From the NCBI GenBank assembly GCA_025093985.1, contig JACAAK010000011.1, forward strand, positions 186,001 through 250,000: 64,000 nt of DNA, read 5' to 3'. Of this stretch, positions 10,142-22,359 are shown in pieces. Below the pieces are notes generated by a model. That model was not told the origin of the DNA. It was given only the letters and a program-made list of their open reading frames with translations, and ran no database searches. How positions within the stretch are numbered: the first letter of the stretch is position 1; every line of letters starts with the position of its first letter. The stretch comes from Calvatia gigantea (lineage: Eukaryota; Basidiomycota; Agaricomycetes; Agaricales; Lycoperdaceae). The translations under genes and the position numbers were made by a program.

Positions 10142-11604
10142 ATGGCACCTTCAGTCGACCTCAGACGCCCCCCTCTCTCCAACGGCCATGCCCACGCCAA
10201 TGGCGTTAATGGTTCTCTTAAGAAACCACATTATGTAGGTTTCAGCACACGAGCAATCCATGTCGGCTCGGAACCCAATTCTGAAACTGGTGCCGTCATT
10301 CCTCCTATTTCTCTGAGCACAACATACAAGCAAGATGCTATTGGAGTTCACAAGGTGAGCAGTGGACATGACTTGATTGAACTTCGTGTGTGGAACTGAC
10401 AAAACATATTTCATGTGTACAGGGATACGAGTACTCCCGTTCTTCCAATCCTAATCGTGACGCCCTGGAGAGCGTGCTAGCTTCCCTGGAACTTGGAGGT
10501 GCACATGGTTTGGCCTTTGCCTCGGGTTCAGCGACGACGGCTACTGTCATACAATCCCTGGGGCCAGGAGCCCACATCATCAGCGTCAACGACGTTTACG
10601 GAGGCACCTTCCGCTATATGACGCGAGTTGCCAAGGAGAACCAAGGCGTGGAAACGACATTCATTGATTTAGAATCCTTGAGCGAAAACGGCGAAGAACT
10701 TCTCAATCATATTCAGCCTAATACCAAGGTTAGTTCCTTCTTTTCCTATTTATGCCAAACCTGTTCTAATTTCAACTGCAGCTTATCTGGATCGAGACAC
10801 CCACTAATCCGACCCTCCGCTTAATATCCATCTCATCAATCAGGGCACATCTTTCGACACTAGAAAACCCTCCGCTCATCCTCGTAGACAACACCTTCCT
10901 CTCACCCTTCTATTCTTCCCCGCTCCTACTTGGAGCAGATATCGTCCTTCATTCTCTCACCAAATACATCAATGGTCACTCCGATGTCGTCATGGGAGCT
11001 CTCATCCTCCCCGATACCCATAAAGCACTCGCCGATAAACTTCGTTTCTTACAAAACGCCATCGGCGCAGTCCCATCCTGCCTACGATTCCTGGCTCGCT
11101 CAACGAGGTGCTAAGACTCTCGCTCTCCGAATGAGAGTCCACGGCTTGAACGCTCTCGCGGTGGCACGCGTCTTGCAAGCGAGTCCGCTTGTCGAGGATG
11201 TCACCTACCCTGGTCTGGCCACCCACCCACGTCACCATATCGCATGGCAGTCGCTTTCCCCACACGCTAAGAAATGGATAGAATCGTTACCCGGTAACCT
11301 GTCCGCCTCGACCGATTTCCCGTATTCCGGCATGATCTCCTTCCGCATCAAAGGTGGATTCCAGGCAGCGGGGGAGTTCTTGAGCTCGACCCACCTCTTC
11401 CATTTGGCTGAAAGTTTGGGTGGTGTGGAGAGTTTGGCTGAGCATCCTGCGATGATGACACATGGTAGTGTGCCGCTCGCTGAGCGAGAGAAACTTGGTA
11501 TTAGTGATGATTTAATTCGGTTGAGCGTTGGCGTTGAGGAGGCAGAGGACCTCATAAAGGACATTTTGCAAGCATTAGAGAAGGCTGCAGGTCATCTGGC
11601 ATAA
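10142..11604 (+). CDS. CYS3: Cystathionine gamma-lyase (PLP enzyme), one frameshift
   Basis: This enzyme splits cystathionine to cysteine, 2-oxobutyrate and ammonia in transsulfuration, using pyridoxal phosphate in the cytosol. Three exons fit (10142-10354, 10423-10728, 10782-11604), about 446 residues. Family marks are AIHVGSEP near the start, YEYSRSSNPNR, ASGSATT, ETPTNPT, and LVDNTF before the PLP lysine in SLTKYINGHSD (Lys codon 10962-10964). The C-terminal part has GMISF and the conserved end LIRLSVGVE. Exon 3 is one base too long: between Val-Pro-Ser and the following Tyr-Asp-Ser-Trp (11074-11081) an extra base shifts the frame, and no intron fits there. Either a sequence error or a real break; the gene is otherwise clean. 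The related gamma-synthase is less likely from the overall pattern, but I cannot exclude it. Confidence 0.8.
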
Positions 11605-11831
11605 ATGTTATTCTTTTCGTCCAGGCCGTTGCCCTTTGATACCCATCATCTTGCTACCACCCTGTTTTGACGGTTTTCGTAGAATTTTGTAACATATCTA
11701 ATTATACTGTTCGTGTTTTGGAATGAAGTCTATTTTATTCTCCAGCTTTCTTAAATACGACAGTAGCCTTTGATGCGGACACCGAGACAGACAACGTACA
11801 GCCCCAACTAGGGGACAGCGCGAGAAGTCAC

Positions 11832-12613
11832 TTATTGATAAGCTGCAATGGCAACATCAAAAGCATGGAGGAGGCGGTCTCTGTAAGCAGTTCCTGGATC
11901 AGCGAGGTCAGCCTGGCATTCTCATTAATACTCACCCCAACCTTTTGAGATTATCAAGAACGTACAGGAGTACCCTTAATCAAGGTTGGCAAAGGTCCCG
12001 GTAGACTCTTTCAATGTCGCGAGGTCAGAGAAAATGAGTACAGGAACACCACCAATCGGAAGGGCTGCCAGTGTAACACAAGCAATCAACAAACCCCCAC
12101 TACGACTTGGGGTTTCATAGGCGCGGTAGATAATGCTTACCATCAAAGGCAGGTTTCCTGTTCACAATCCCGACGAGGGCGCTGTCAATGACGGGCTCGA
12201 GATTGAGAACGGAAAAGAAAATATCATCAGCGCCAGGGTGATCAACGTGACCATTGGCCTGACATGGGGGTAAATTCAACGTCCGGTGCCAAATACAGGG
12301 CAGGGGACGCACATTTACGACGATAGTAGCAGACTTCATAGCAGTATCCAACACTGTAGAATTTGTGTGAATGTCCTGATAACCCAAAATGAGTATAAGT
12401 GGATCGAGAGGATGATGTCGAAGACCCTACGAATGCCGCAGTGAGGGTACCACCAGTCATCGGATAGGCAGTAATAAGACTGTCAAGTTTGGTGACAGCC
12501 GCAGAGACCTTTGAAATGGCATCAAGGACTTCTACAGTTGTACGCCTGGATGGGATCGCGAATGCGCTGGAGACCGCGCTCAAGAGGACTGCAAACACGA
12601 AGAAATTGACCAC
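11832..12613 (-). pseudogene. Decayed HsbA-type hydrophobic surface-binding protein gene
   Basis: HsbA-type proteins are small secreted wall proteins that coat hydrophobic surfaces. The minus strand shows the family pattern in order: signal peptide (NFFVFAVLLSAVSSAFA), an N-terminal helix with ITAYPMTGGTL, IHTNSTVLDTAMKSAT, then ANGHVDHPGADD, ALVGIVNRKPAFD, IGGVPVLIFSDLATLK, and the typical end HAFDVAIAAYQ just before the stop at 11832-11834. The expected start codon reads GTG (12611-12613), with a TATA-like ATAAAAGG upstream (12666-12673). An in-frame TAA (11976-11978) interrupts before the last exon. Introns are otherwise recognisable. An intact relative is at 59491-60301. Confidence 0.65.
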
Positions 12614-14078
12614 TGTCTGTGGGATCAGGCGGTGGGTACAACTGCTTCTCACTTGGTGCTCCAGACCTTTTATCCCTACCGTAGCTCTATTCCATGCAGA
12701 TTAGTGCAATGGTCTTCGATGGGCCTTTATCGTTCGGCCCCACCACCCCCTGTAATAGATGCCAGCGGTGGTCTAATTATGCTAGTATAAACCACGGATC
12801 GATTGCCTTTCTGCGATGGGGGATGTAAATATGCTACGTGCAAGGGGCCTATGTGCAGCATGTATGTGTCCTTCCTGATCTGGGTTTGAACTACTCGCAA
12901 TAGGGCAAGGATAAACCATTTCGAGGATCACGAGGCAGTCATTCCCCGAGGCGAAGATGATGAAGTAAGCCTATGCTGCAAGAACAATGAGAGCGCAAGG
13001 GGGGAGGAAGTGAATACACAGAAGTATGGGTGGAGAAGTGAGCCTCGAATCGACAGTTGAAACCATGATCATGGTGTGTAGTTCCGCTTTATGCATATCA
13101 TAAATTGTGAGCAAATATCAAGATAATGAGCTCTGTAAACGCACGCATGGTTCGAACTCCGGATCTTTCATTCGAGTACAGTTGAATAAACATAGCTCGA
13201 GACCCTTTTTCCTGCTGTCCAGCCGTTGCGCACTTCGTAACGCTCACTTCCAGAAGCTATGGGAGTACAAGAGGATAACTGGGTTTTGGCCTTGATGGTA
13301 ACGTCCGTCATGGAGTAAAGTCACTGTGTGTCCAACCTCTGATTGCTGTGTCATGAAGCTCTGAAGGATGACGGCGGGCGTCCATTGAAATGTTCAGGTG
13401 CCGAATGGGCGGCTTTGCCGGCCGAGGTTATGTGATTGATGACGTAGATTGCTTGGTCAGCAGCAGTTTCCCAGCCCCGCATCTCGGTCGCTGATTAAAA
13501 CCATACACCCGATTGCCGGCCATTGGGTATTTTACTGGCCGTCACCGTGGCCATGCAGAGCGTATAAGAATACTGTAAACTACAGAAGTAGTTGCATACA
13601 CTGGTGAGCAAGCTCCCGGCCAGCATTATCTCACGGGACAGAAGCCCTCAAGACCTCACGGATCATGTTACCATCACCCTGGTCTGGGAACTAATCGTTC
13701 TTACCAGAACGAATAACTGGTGTGTCGTTCCAGAAATCCTGTGTAGAGATGATAGTTATTGACGCAGCCGCGGCTACGTAGATACTACGCTCATCAGGCA
13801 CGCCCACGGACGAAGTGCTGCGGGACTGTCGGTGTGGAGTGTATTCTCGATCAGGCGGCGATTTATTCTGGTGACAAAAGTCACGGATCTTCTTGTCCTC
13901 CTGTCCACCTCATGTCAGGTGCATGCTTTGCTAGCCCTTAACCAGCTTCACGTACTCCTTCCCTTCCCAATACACAACACGAATGCCGATCGCTCACAGA
14001 CGTCTCAAGGCCAAACTGCACAGGCAAGTCCTATATTTTCTAAGAGTTTCTTCAATCCGAGTTCACATTTTTAGCTTA
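12614..14078. other. Intergenic region
   Basis: About 1.4 kb between the HsbA relic and the F-box relic. Apart from a TATA-like ATAAAAGG (12666-12673, minus strand) belonging to the relic, I see only short frames without family features. Confidence 0.45.
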
Positions 14079-15688
14079 GGCCAAAACTGATCGACTTGGG
14101 AAACCTTCCCCTCGCTTCGCTCAACGACATAATCCCGTCAGATGACGAAGCGCACAGAATCAAAGCCAGTCTATCCAATGCTACCATCGAGCTCAAACAA
14201 CTCGAATCCAATATTGCTCGAACACAGCGTCGGACTAGAGTCTCTCTGTGCAGCGCCGCGATGAACTAACCGATCATACAAAGCGGTACCGCATTGCCAT
14301 AGCACCATACAAACGTCTTCCCCCAGAAGTCATCCAAGCCATTTTTGTCGCATGTCTCCCAGAAAGCGTCCACCTACCTCCCCGCCTCGACGAAGCTCCT
14401 CTCCTCCTGACTCGTGTTTGTTCATCATGGCGCACTCTTGCCCTCGAAACCCAAGAGCTCTGGAGCCACTTTGAAGTGGTACTCAGCGCACGACCTTGGA
14501 GGAACAACCACGCTCTGAACTCATTGCGCGAGTGGCTCAGTCGATGTCCTGATCGTCCACTTTCATTCAAGGTCAACACTGCTCCACGCGCACCGTTCCC
14601 ACTTCCCCGGTATTCGGCACCCTATACTCCCCGTCGACCTGATCATACCCCATACCCGCAGAATACGGAAACTCGAATTGCTGAATATATCCGGTGACCA
14701 GATGAGCGTCCTGATAACTCTGCCTTTGGGATCGTTCCCGTTACTAGGAGGAGATGAACATTTTCTTAAGAGACAGCTGGAAGTTCCGTATGGAGCCTTG
14801 GGAGGCGACCGCGTTTAGGGATGCAAAGAAATTGACGAGTCTCACGATACGTGGATTCGACGGGACATTCAACCCAGCAGCACTAGGTCTTCCTTGGGAA
14901 CAACTCCAAACATTACACACCGATACCCTTCTCAGTGATCCCACTGGGTGTCACGCACTGCTAAAGCTTTGTTCACAACTACAAGAAGCCAGTCTTCGCG
15001 TGATGCGGATTGAAGGTTCCACTTCGAGGCTTATCGCCCGCTTACCCCCGACCCGTCTCCCTCACTTACGCTCTCTCCTCATCCGCTTCGAATCATCAGC
15101 ATACCATGAAAAGTTCATCGAGCCATTCGAGTTACCCTCACTTCATACCCTCTATACACGCTTTGACTGGAGACACGACGCGCTTGGATTGGACGATACG
15201 GCTAATTGTTACGCGGAACTTCATCTCTCGGAGCGCGTGTCCGATTCAAAGACTCTATATTGGACGTAACTCCCCTGAACTTCGACCTAGAAAGGTTATT
15301 GGATACCGCGAAGGACCTAAGGGATCTCAGCCTAGGAGATCACGTACACGTACCTGCTGCCGTCTGGGATCGGATGGGAAGAGGGGAGATTGGTGTTAAA
15401 TTAGAGCGGTTAAGCATGAGCGTTACCGCTGTCGATCCGTTACTCACTATGCTCGAGATGAGAGTGGGTGCACACAATATTATTCGAAGCGATGGTGCTT
15501 CCTCTACATGCCTGTCTCCGACAACCAACTCAAATATGGACATAGAAGGTGTCCGGGTGAAGGCAGTGCTCAAGGAGATGAAGTTGGGCTGTCCAAGGCC
15601 GAGCTTCCTCCAGAGATGGAGGATGGAGTGCTTGGAGAAATTGGGATTGAGGATTGTGCTTTGCCATTATGGATTCTTTGAGCATTGA
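14079..15688 (+). pseudogene. F-box protein gene broken by several frameshifts
   Basis: Basidiomycetes carry many F-box proteins that pick substrates for SCF ubiquitin ligases. The pieces appear in the usual order: an N-terminal coiled coil (DDEAHRIKASLSNAT, IELKQLESNIARTQ), then RDELTDHTKRYR and the F-box core LPPEVIQAIFVACLPE with VCSSWRTLALETQELW, followed by leucine-rich segments to the stop near 15688. The frame changes at least five times: extra bases at about 14234, 14256 and 14748, and further shifts near 14620-14640 and 15235-15245. Each piece is well preserved between breaks. No intron fits these points. The start exon was not identified. Confidence 0.6.
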
Positions 15689-16412
15689 GTCGCCCTGTGC
15701 TTTTTCTTGGAACGCCATTTTTCTTTGTTCATTCTTGAATCTCTTTCGCACTGCTTTCTTGTTCTTTGCATGTACTTGTAGTATTATATCCTCCTTGGAT
15801 ACCCCCCCCCTCTCCTGCTTAATTGTAATCGCTTCGGTTCATCTCGCATGCCTGCTGACAAAACCCTCGCACAAAATCACATCGTGGCAGAGCATCAATA
15901 ATAAAGTTAAGATAAAAAAACGTCAAGGGTGTCATCGATTAGCCGGCTGCCGCCTTCATCGCGTTCGCAACTTCTTAAACTAATATCGGTCAATTAGGGG
16001 GCTAAAAATAGAACACACCATTCAACGAAGCAGCTCCCGTTTATTATCAACCGTATCAACAAATGCATCATTTCCAGACTAAGGAAAAAAAAATTACAAC
16101 GAAGCAGGAAGAGGACAGAGCGAATCCGCTAGAAGTGCGAGTGCGGCATTGAAAACACGAGGTAGAAAAGAAGGCGTCAAGAATCATCCGAGGAGATTGC
16201 AAGTCCACAAAGTAGTAAGGGGAAGGGGTATCGTCGTCGTATGTAAGGTCCCCATTCGAGAGAGTCCAAAGCAAGGTACACACGACTAGGTAGGAATAGG
16301 GGTCATGGAGTGTTCGTAAGAGGTAAAGCATCCAACCGTAAGCGGTAGCACCGAGATAGAATTGCCGCTGCACGGCATTGCATGTATATTTAGAACGAAG
16401 CATGCCTGGCGT
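15689..16412. other. Convergent 3' region
   Basis: This lies between the 3' ends of the F-box relic and the chitin deacetylase. It holds a run of eight C (about 15802-15810) and short frames that I take as noise. Confidence 0.45.
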
Positions 16413-17926
16413 TTAGCAATGCCACTCAGACTACCGCGGCCACATGAGTAATGTTTCCAGAGGAGTAAAAGAGGAAATGCTACGAACGGTCCGGGACTGA
16501 GGAGAGCCAACGCTCTGGTAAGGTGGCTTGCCCACACATTCGGCGACAGTGACGAGTTTGTAACCGGCACCTTTGAGTTTGGTAATGGCGTACTGGAGGA
16601 CTTGATGGCTGATGAACAGAGGCAACAATAACGAAATGCCGAAGTAGTAAAATTTAGAAACGGTTTCCCCTGCTGGATGACGACTAGTACTTACGCAGTT
16701 GTTTCTATTTTTAGGGACAGCAGGGACAGAGGCTGAGTCAGTAGCTCATTTGCGTATCGGATATGAAGAGAATAAGTACCGTAGGTTTCGTGTTCGAGGG
16801 AAAGAATCGTGCTCGGGTGCCGAGAAACAGCACTGTCGTATTGAGCCTTTTGTGAGGAAACACTGGCGCCAGTAGAATCCCCAGAACTATGACAAGTTCA
16901 ACGATGACGTCAGTATCTAGGACATAAACTTACTCAAGATCCCAGATGACAAGAGATTGGCCACGGATTCCTGAAGCGTCTCGAACGAGATCATTGTACT
17001 CTCCGTAGGCTACACGGGAAGGGTCGTTAGAGCGTATCATAGAAAAAGAAGCGGTGGTGACATACGAGGACGCATGAATGCGGGGTTGGCACCCGTGATC
17101 CGCATTAGGGCCACTATTTGTAGAAACGTGCCGAAGGAAGAACCGGTTATGAAACAAGGATATGGAATGTGTGAACAGTGGATCGGAGGTATATGTCAAA
17201 ATGCGAGCTAGAATGCGAGACAGAAAGGAAAATTTGACTGACATTCGACACGCCACATTTCATCGTGGACTTGAGGCGTTAGAAGAAAGAGTAACAGGCA
17301 TTAGATCGTAAGGTTTAGGAGGAATAGCTGGAGACAGAACTCACTCTGGTCCCAGGTGAGCGAGGTGAGGTGCTTGTGTGCCCAGGTGTGCGAAGCAACC
17401 TGGTGACCGTGGTCATAGGCGTACTTGACATTGGAGACCATATCTGTGTCATAAATGCATCGCCCTACAGCATGCGTGTGAGTGACTGGAAGCGCCTTTG
17501 ATGACACACAAAGCTCACAGTTGTTCCCGTCTAGTTAGTGAAAAGTATACTGTGAGGAGCAATTAACAGAGGCGGCGAGACTGTGGGACTTACTGTAAAA
17601 GAATGTTCCTTTGGCGCCGTTTGAGTCGAGAATGTTAACGATATCCTTGCTGTAGATTATGCGTTGGCACGTTAAGTTCGCGTCTGCAAAAGAAGTTAAT
17701 GAGCTGACCCGTAGATGTAAGGTCCATCATCCTGAGTGAGGGGTCCGTCAGGAGTGTGGTCAACTTCGCAATTTAGACGCGAACTCACGAAAGTCAAGGC
17801 GGCCGTATTTGGAACAGAACAACGAGTGATCACTGAAGCCCGTTGTCGCCTCTCGAGGCCCTCAGCTGCTGGAGCGGCGAAGCCAAAGGTAGCAAGAGCA
17901 ACTGTAATGAAAAATCCGGTGATCAT
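16413..17926 (-). CDS. Chitin deacetylase (CE4 polysaccharide deacetylase), secreted
   Basis: This enzyme removes acetyl groups from chitin to make chitosan in the fungal wall. The start is the ATG at 17924-17926, followed by a signal peptide (FFITVALATFGFAAPAA) and a Arg-Arg site. The NodB motifs are present in order: TFDDGPYIY (codons around 17717-17731, split by an intron), LDSNGAKGTFFYNGNN, SHTWAHKHLTSL (17376-17393), IHDEMWRVE, then FMRPPYGEYNDLV split by an intron near 17040-17060, IWDLDSGDS, LEHETY and the end VGSPQSR. The most likely end is Ser-Glu-Trp-His-Cys then TAA (16413-16415), after an intron with donor GTTCGT. The gene has about ten short introns and one microexon of ten bases (16695-16704). 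No break was found. It lacks a clear GPI tail. Confidence 0.82.
16695..16704 (-). other. 10-base microexon of chitin deacetylase
   Basis: The bases AAACAACTGC are flanked by an AG acceptor (AAAAATAG) and a perfect GTAAGT donor. With the neighbouring exons they give Glu-Thr-Thr-Ala, joining LEHETY to HQVLQYAITK in frame. Skipping this exon would shift the frame. Confidence 0.6.
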
Positions 17927-19106
17927 GATTTGTGGAAAGGAAAAGTTCTGACTACTTGACAAGAGGCGCGAGGATAGAAATTCAGAGGAAGAGAACCTGG
18001 CGAGCGAGTGTTCACTTGTGCCTCGGAATTTATACGTCCACTATTAGCATGAACATGGCTTGGCTGTTCCGGACAGTGCGGCTGACTGAACGCAAATTCC
18101 GAACCGAAATCGGCACTAAGGTCCAGGTCTGCCGTAATGAGACATTAGCATGGGAGGCCAGGAGATGCCGATGTTTGTATTCGTTCGTCGAGTCGCTTGA
18201 CATGCTGAAGAAATGAAGAAACGACGTCGTATGTTTTCGGCATGCCATGGCCGCTCGATGAAATCAGCTAATCACATAGCGTGATGTCATGAAGTAGGAT
18301 TGGTGAAATGGGAATAGAGAGTTTTAGTCATTGCGCCTAGTCTCCATTGCCAAGACAAGACCCGCCACGATCGCTGGAGGCACCAAGAGGGGATTCTAGG
18401 ACACTGGAGATGGCTATCACATCCACACACCAAAGGAGACAGAGCGAAAGGAGACGGAGCGGCTCAAAGCAGTTTATATTCATCGATTATCTGTCAAATA
18501 CGCCCATTGAGTGCAATAGACTTGGTTAGCCGGGTATGAAGTAATGAAAGCGCACCTCCAGAGGATAGAAAACCTTTGAAGAAACTGTGTGGCCCGCGCT
18601 AATCCACGGTAAATAAATGTGTTGTCGAGGAAGGGACAAAGTGAATTGGTCGTCCCAACCTGGGCGACCCACGTGATGCCGTCGCATTTCTCCAACATAG
18701 TCGGTGCCTGATCATGAAGCCTTCAAAATGCATGCCGTCACACTCAATCAGAACCCCATACAGGTTGGGTTTCAAGCTGCTATACTCAGCAATAGGATTA
18801 TTGGGGAATAATTGGGACTAGTCTTTGTTCTTGATATGCAGAATTGTCATTTTTCTTTCTAAGAATCAGACCAAGAATACTTTCCGCTACTCGCAGAATC
18901 ATTATAGAACGGAGGATGCTCGATGATCCCCTCTTCCACATGAAGGCTATGTGCCGCACTGACGGGTGTAAGCTCCGACCCCGCGGCTGTTGGCAACCAG
19001 GGTCGCGGGTAACAGGATCGCCAGGGAGAGGTTTTTCACACATCTGGTCACACTAGTTCAAATGCACATATTCGTGATTTTCTTATCGTGATATATCTAT
19101 CGTGGC
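17927..19106. other. Promoter of chitin deacetylase and 3' flank of fucosidase
   Basis: A TATA-like TATAAA on the minus strand lies at 18029-18034, about 100 bases before the deacetylase ATG. The remaining kilobase shows no recognisable gene. Confidence 0.45.
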
Positions 19107-22100
19107 CTAGTTCACTTGGGACATCCGAAGCTTTACCTGGAATGCCCAAGCGTTTTGTACACCCGCGATTTGCTCTTCCGATACCATTACTGTCGTCTTG
19201 CCATCATCTCCGACAACCCAATCCAATTCCGTGCTCCTGATGGTATTATTCGGGTGCAGGAGGAAGACCTTGTCCCCAGGCAGCAGGGGAAGCCGCTTTT
19301 CTAAGAACAATTTCCCTCCGGCAGGTGGGCTGAAAGCGATAGCACAGAATGTTGTTGGAGTAGTGGTGAAGCGAACTGACGGCTGCGCTGCACTGTCGGA
19401 TGCTTGATCCTGCGAGCTTTGGAACCAGAAGTCCTGCAAAGACACATTCAGATAGGTGCTCCCGATCGGCGGGTTTTCGGACACACCGTATCGAATACAC
19501 AATCCCCTGCGTAATCAAGCCATTTTCCGGCGTCCAACAGGTTCTCAGCCATCGGGGCAATTATTTCACCTTCAGCGTTGGGACCCACATCCAATAGGCT
19601 ATTACGATGTATTAGGATTCAACCTACACGGAGAATTCGTCCTGGAGACACACAAGTTGCCATTCTTAGATACGATATCAACCAGCGTTTGAATAATCGT
19701 GGTTGCATTCTTGTACTGGCTGGCGTTCGTCGCAGAATTGAGGCCGTAGCTGAAGGGATCCATGCCCTCGGAGGATTCCCAATCGCTGGTCTGGATTGCA
19801 CCGAACGTCGCGTATTCCGGTGTGTCAAAGTCCTGGAACGGCTCCGCATCCTGTTTATGCGCGTTAGGTGAAAATACAACGCATTTTTTTTGTAACTAAC
19901 GGTTGTTGATTGTGACTTGTCTCCCCTGGGTTTGTGCGTGGTTGTAGAATTTCGCTGCAAATTCCAACGTTCTGTTTGGACCTCCAATATCGCACCACTG
20001 TATCGTGTGAATGAGGGAGAGTTGGCTTCGCTTCGTGAGTATCGGATCATACCATTATTTCGGTATCATACGTCCTTGCTAGGTCTAGCATATGCGGCAG
20101 CTGGAGATCATCCACGTAATCTGCTATCTCCAGCCTTCCAGTATATGGCTCGATCTCGGAACCATTGAAGGCATTATGTGCTAGCCCACCAGGCCACTGG
20201 TCAAATCCGTATTTCGCGGAATCAGGGTTGAACCTACGAGGAGTACGTCAGCACATCCGGGCAAGTCTAATTGGCGGAATTGCAAGGAACCATTCGGGCA
20301 AGGAATAATACGTCCCCCGGTGGATATGTGGTTTTTCGCGTTTCGCAGTCTCCATGAGCTCTTTGAGGAAGTTACGTTTGGGTCCGAGATGGACGCTGCT
20401 CCTATGCGTCGTATTCCCGGTATCAAACAATGCGAATCCATCGTGGTGTTTCTGTGATTCACCTTTAGGGGTGGTGATAGCGTAGACGCGGAGACACCTA
20501 CGGTAACGAAAACGAAGTACTTTGCCCCAGCTCGATCGAACAAGTCCAGCCAGGCACTCGCATTGAATTTTGATGCCGTAAAGTTAGCGATGAAATCATC
20601 GTAAACCAAATTCTGCCCAAAATTAACGTGAATGTAAGCATCTAAACCCTTGGATGACAGATTGCCGAGGACAAAACGTACTGGACCATAATTCTCGAGA
20701 TGGTGATTCCATACCGGGCTGTTCGTGTTTGGCGGATTATGGAGGTTCCAGCTTAGTCAATGAACAGATGCTGAGCGCCAACTTTTGACGGTGTCTGGGA
20801 AAAACATTACTTACTCGTACCATTCGGCATACGTGCCATTCGGCGCCTGGGGGTGATATCGAGGCTATTAAACGGACGCCGCCCCCTGTTTAACTCAATG
20901 ACGTACAAAGGCGGGGTAGCTATAGACACCCCAGTGTATGCTTATATGACACAGCCCAGTGAATCAAGTCTTCAGTTCCTGTGATGGTGTCAAACTCACA
21001 ATATCCCGTATTTTGCTTTCTTCCACTAGATAACGCTTAGTCACCTAACGGGACTTGTAATTCTTTCGCAGACTCTCACCCATGTCGGTGCTTCATGCCT
21101 TGCCAGCACGGCAGGATCCGCGGTCCACGCTTCGACCATCGGCGCAACGTCCCATCCAGCAGCCGAACCAATAAGCTTTCCTTGGCTGTCTCTCACTTCC
21201 ACGACAGCTTTCTCTCCCGCTTTCGGCTTCTCCGTACCAGAGATCAGTACTTCGACTCGAGCTTGATCACCCGGAACAAGTCGATAGAAAGTTCCAGCAC
21301 GGAGCGTTTTGATACCGTGACCTTTGATACTGACCGTATGTTTGGAGTTGATGGCTGTGGAGCGGGAAAGCGTGAACGTCGGCAAGATATTTGCGAGCGT
21401 TACCTCGACAACCTGTGCCCGTTCGCTCGAAGCGGCCCCGATGAGTTCCCATTTAGTCGTGAACCGAACCCGGCGGATGGATAGTACCGCTTCGGATTCC
21501 GAAACCTTGGAGTCTTGGCGAACCTTCAAACCCTGCGGTTTGGGTGCAGGAGTTGCGGTTGAAGGTGTGTAGGCCATCGCAAAAAGGTGCAACCTGTGTG
21601 CGGGATTGTTGAGTGGAAACGTAATAGATTGAAGCTTGGCCTCCGAAGGGACTGCAGTGGACCACTGGTATATTTGGGTTGAGTTGAAGTTCTTGACAAG
21701 GGTGTTGTTTTTAACTTCGAAATGGTATGGTCTGTCGATGGGTCTCAGAGCAATTCCGGCTTCGGGCAACAGATCTGCTCACGTTTGAATCTCTCCGTCA
21801 TTCAGAGTAGGCCATCGGAACCAGTTTTTGGCGTATACTTTGGAAGGTCATGAACCTTGAAGTTCGTTGTTACATCGCTTAATACTCACATTGAATGGTC
21901 AATGTTGAATTATTCTCAAAATTCAACACAAAGTTTTTCACAAATTCTCCGCCTGATGCGTCACCCGCGTACAAAAAGTGCAACTCGTGTAAAGACGTTG
22001 GCTTTAAAGTCAGAACCTGGCCATTGGCAACAACGTTATCATTCCCCGCTCCCCAGACTTCAGGGATATCGTACTGTGATCCGCATCACATATGTCTGTC

Positions 22101-22359
22101 AATTGTGGACCCTGACTCAATCCAGGGTTGAGCTCACCTTGACCCCATCATGGACCCAGGGTCCTGACGGCAAGAATTGGCTGTTGAAACTTCCTCCATG
22201 ACTATCAAAGTTCGCGGACCCGTCGGATGAAGCAGCTTGATTGTCGAAGATATCCTTGAGAGGGAGGGAAAGCGATGCGAAGGGGTTGAGCGCAGCAGCA
22301 GAAACCCAGGCTGGTGCCTGCAAGAAGGCAAATGCGAGGGATTTCCTCCAAGCGAACAT
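19107..22359 (-). CDS. GH29 alpha-L-fucosidase, secreted
   Basis: This glycosidase removes terminal L-fucose from glycans outside the cell. It is read on the minus strand from ATG 22357-22359 with a signal peptide (KSLAFAFLQAPAWVSAAA) and an N-terminal beta domain (YDIPEVWGAGNDNVV). The catalytic domain follows: KYGIFIHWGVYSYPAF, NGTYAEWYE, DFIANFTASKF, KHHDGFALFDTGN (20437-20451), GTYYSLPEWF, FDQWPGG, and WCDIGGPN whose Asp (codon 19989-19991) is the nucleophile in GH29. Then come NNR, LLDVGPNAEGEI and a C-terminal domain ending WAFQVKLRM. There are more than ten short introns. One oddity is an in-frame TGA (21779-21781) between the N-terminal and following parts that I could not remove by a normal intron. 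Confidence 0.82.

Noticed and set aside
13130..13170. GGTTCGAACTCC resembling a tRNA B box
   Set aside because: No cloverleaf can be drawn with the flanks.
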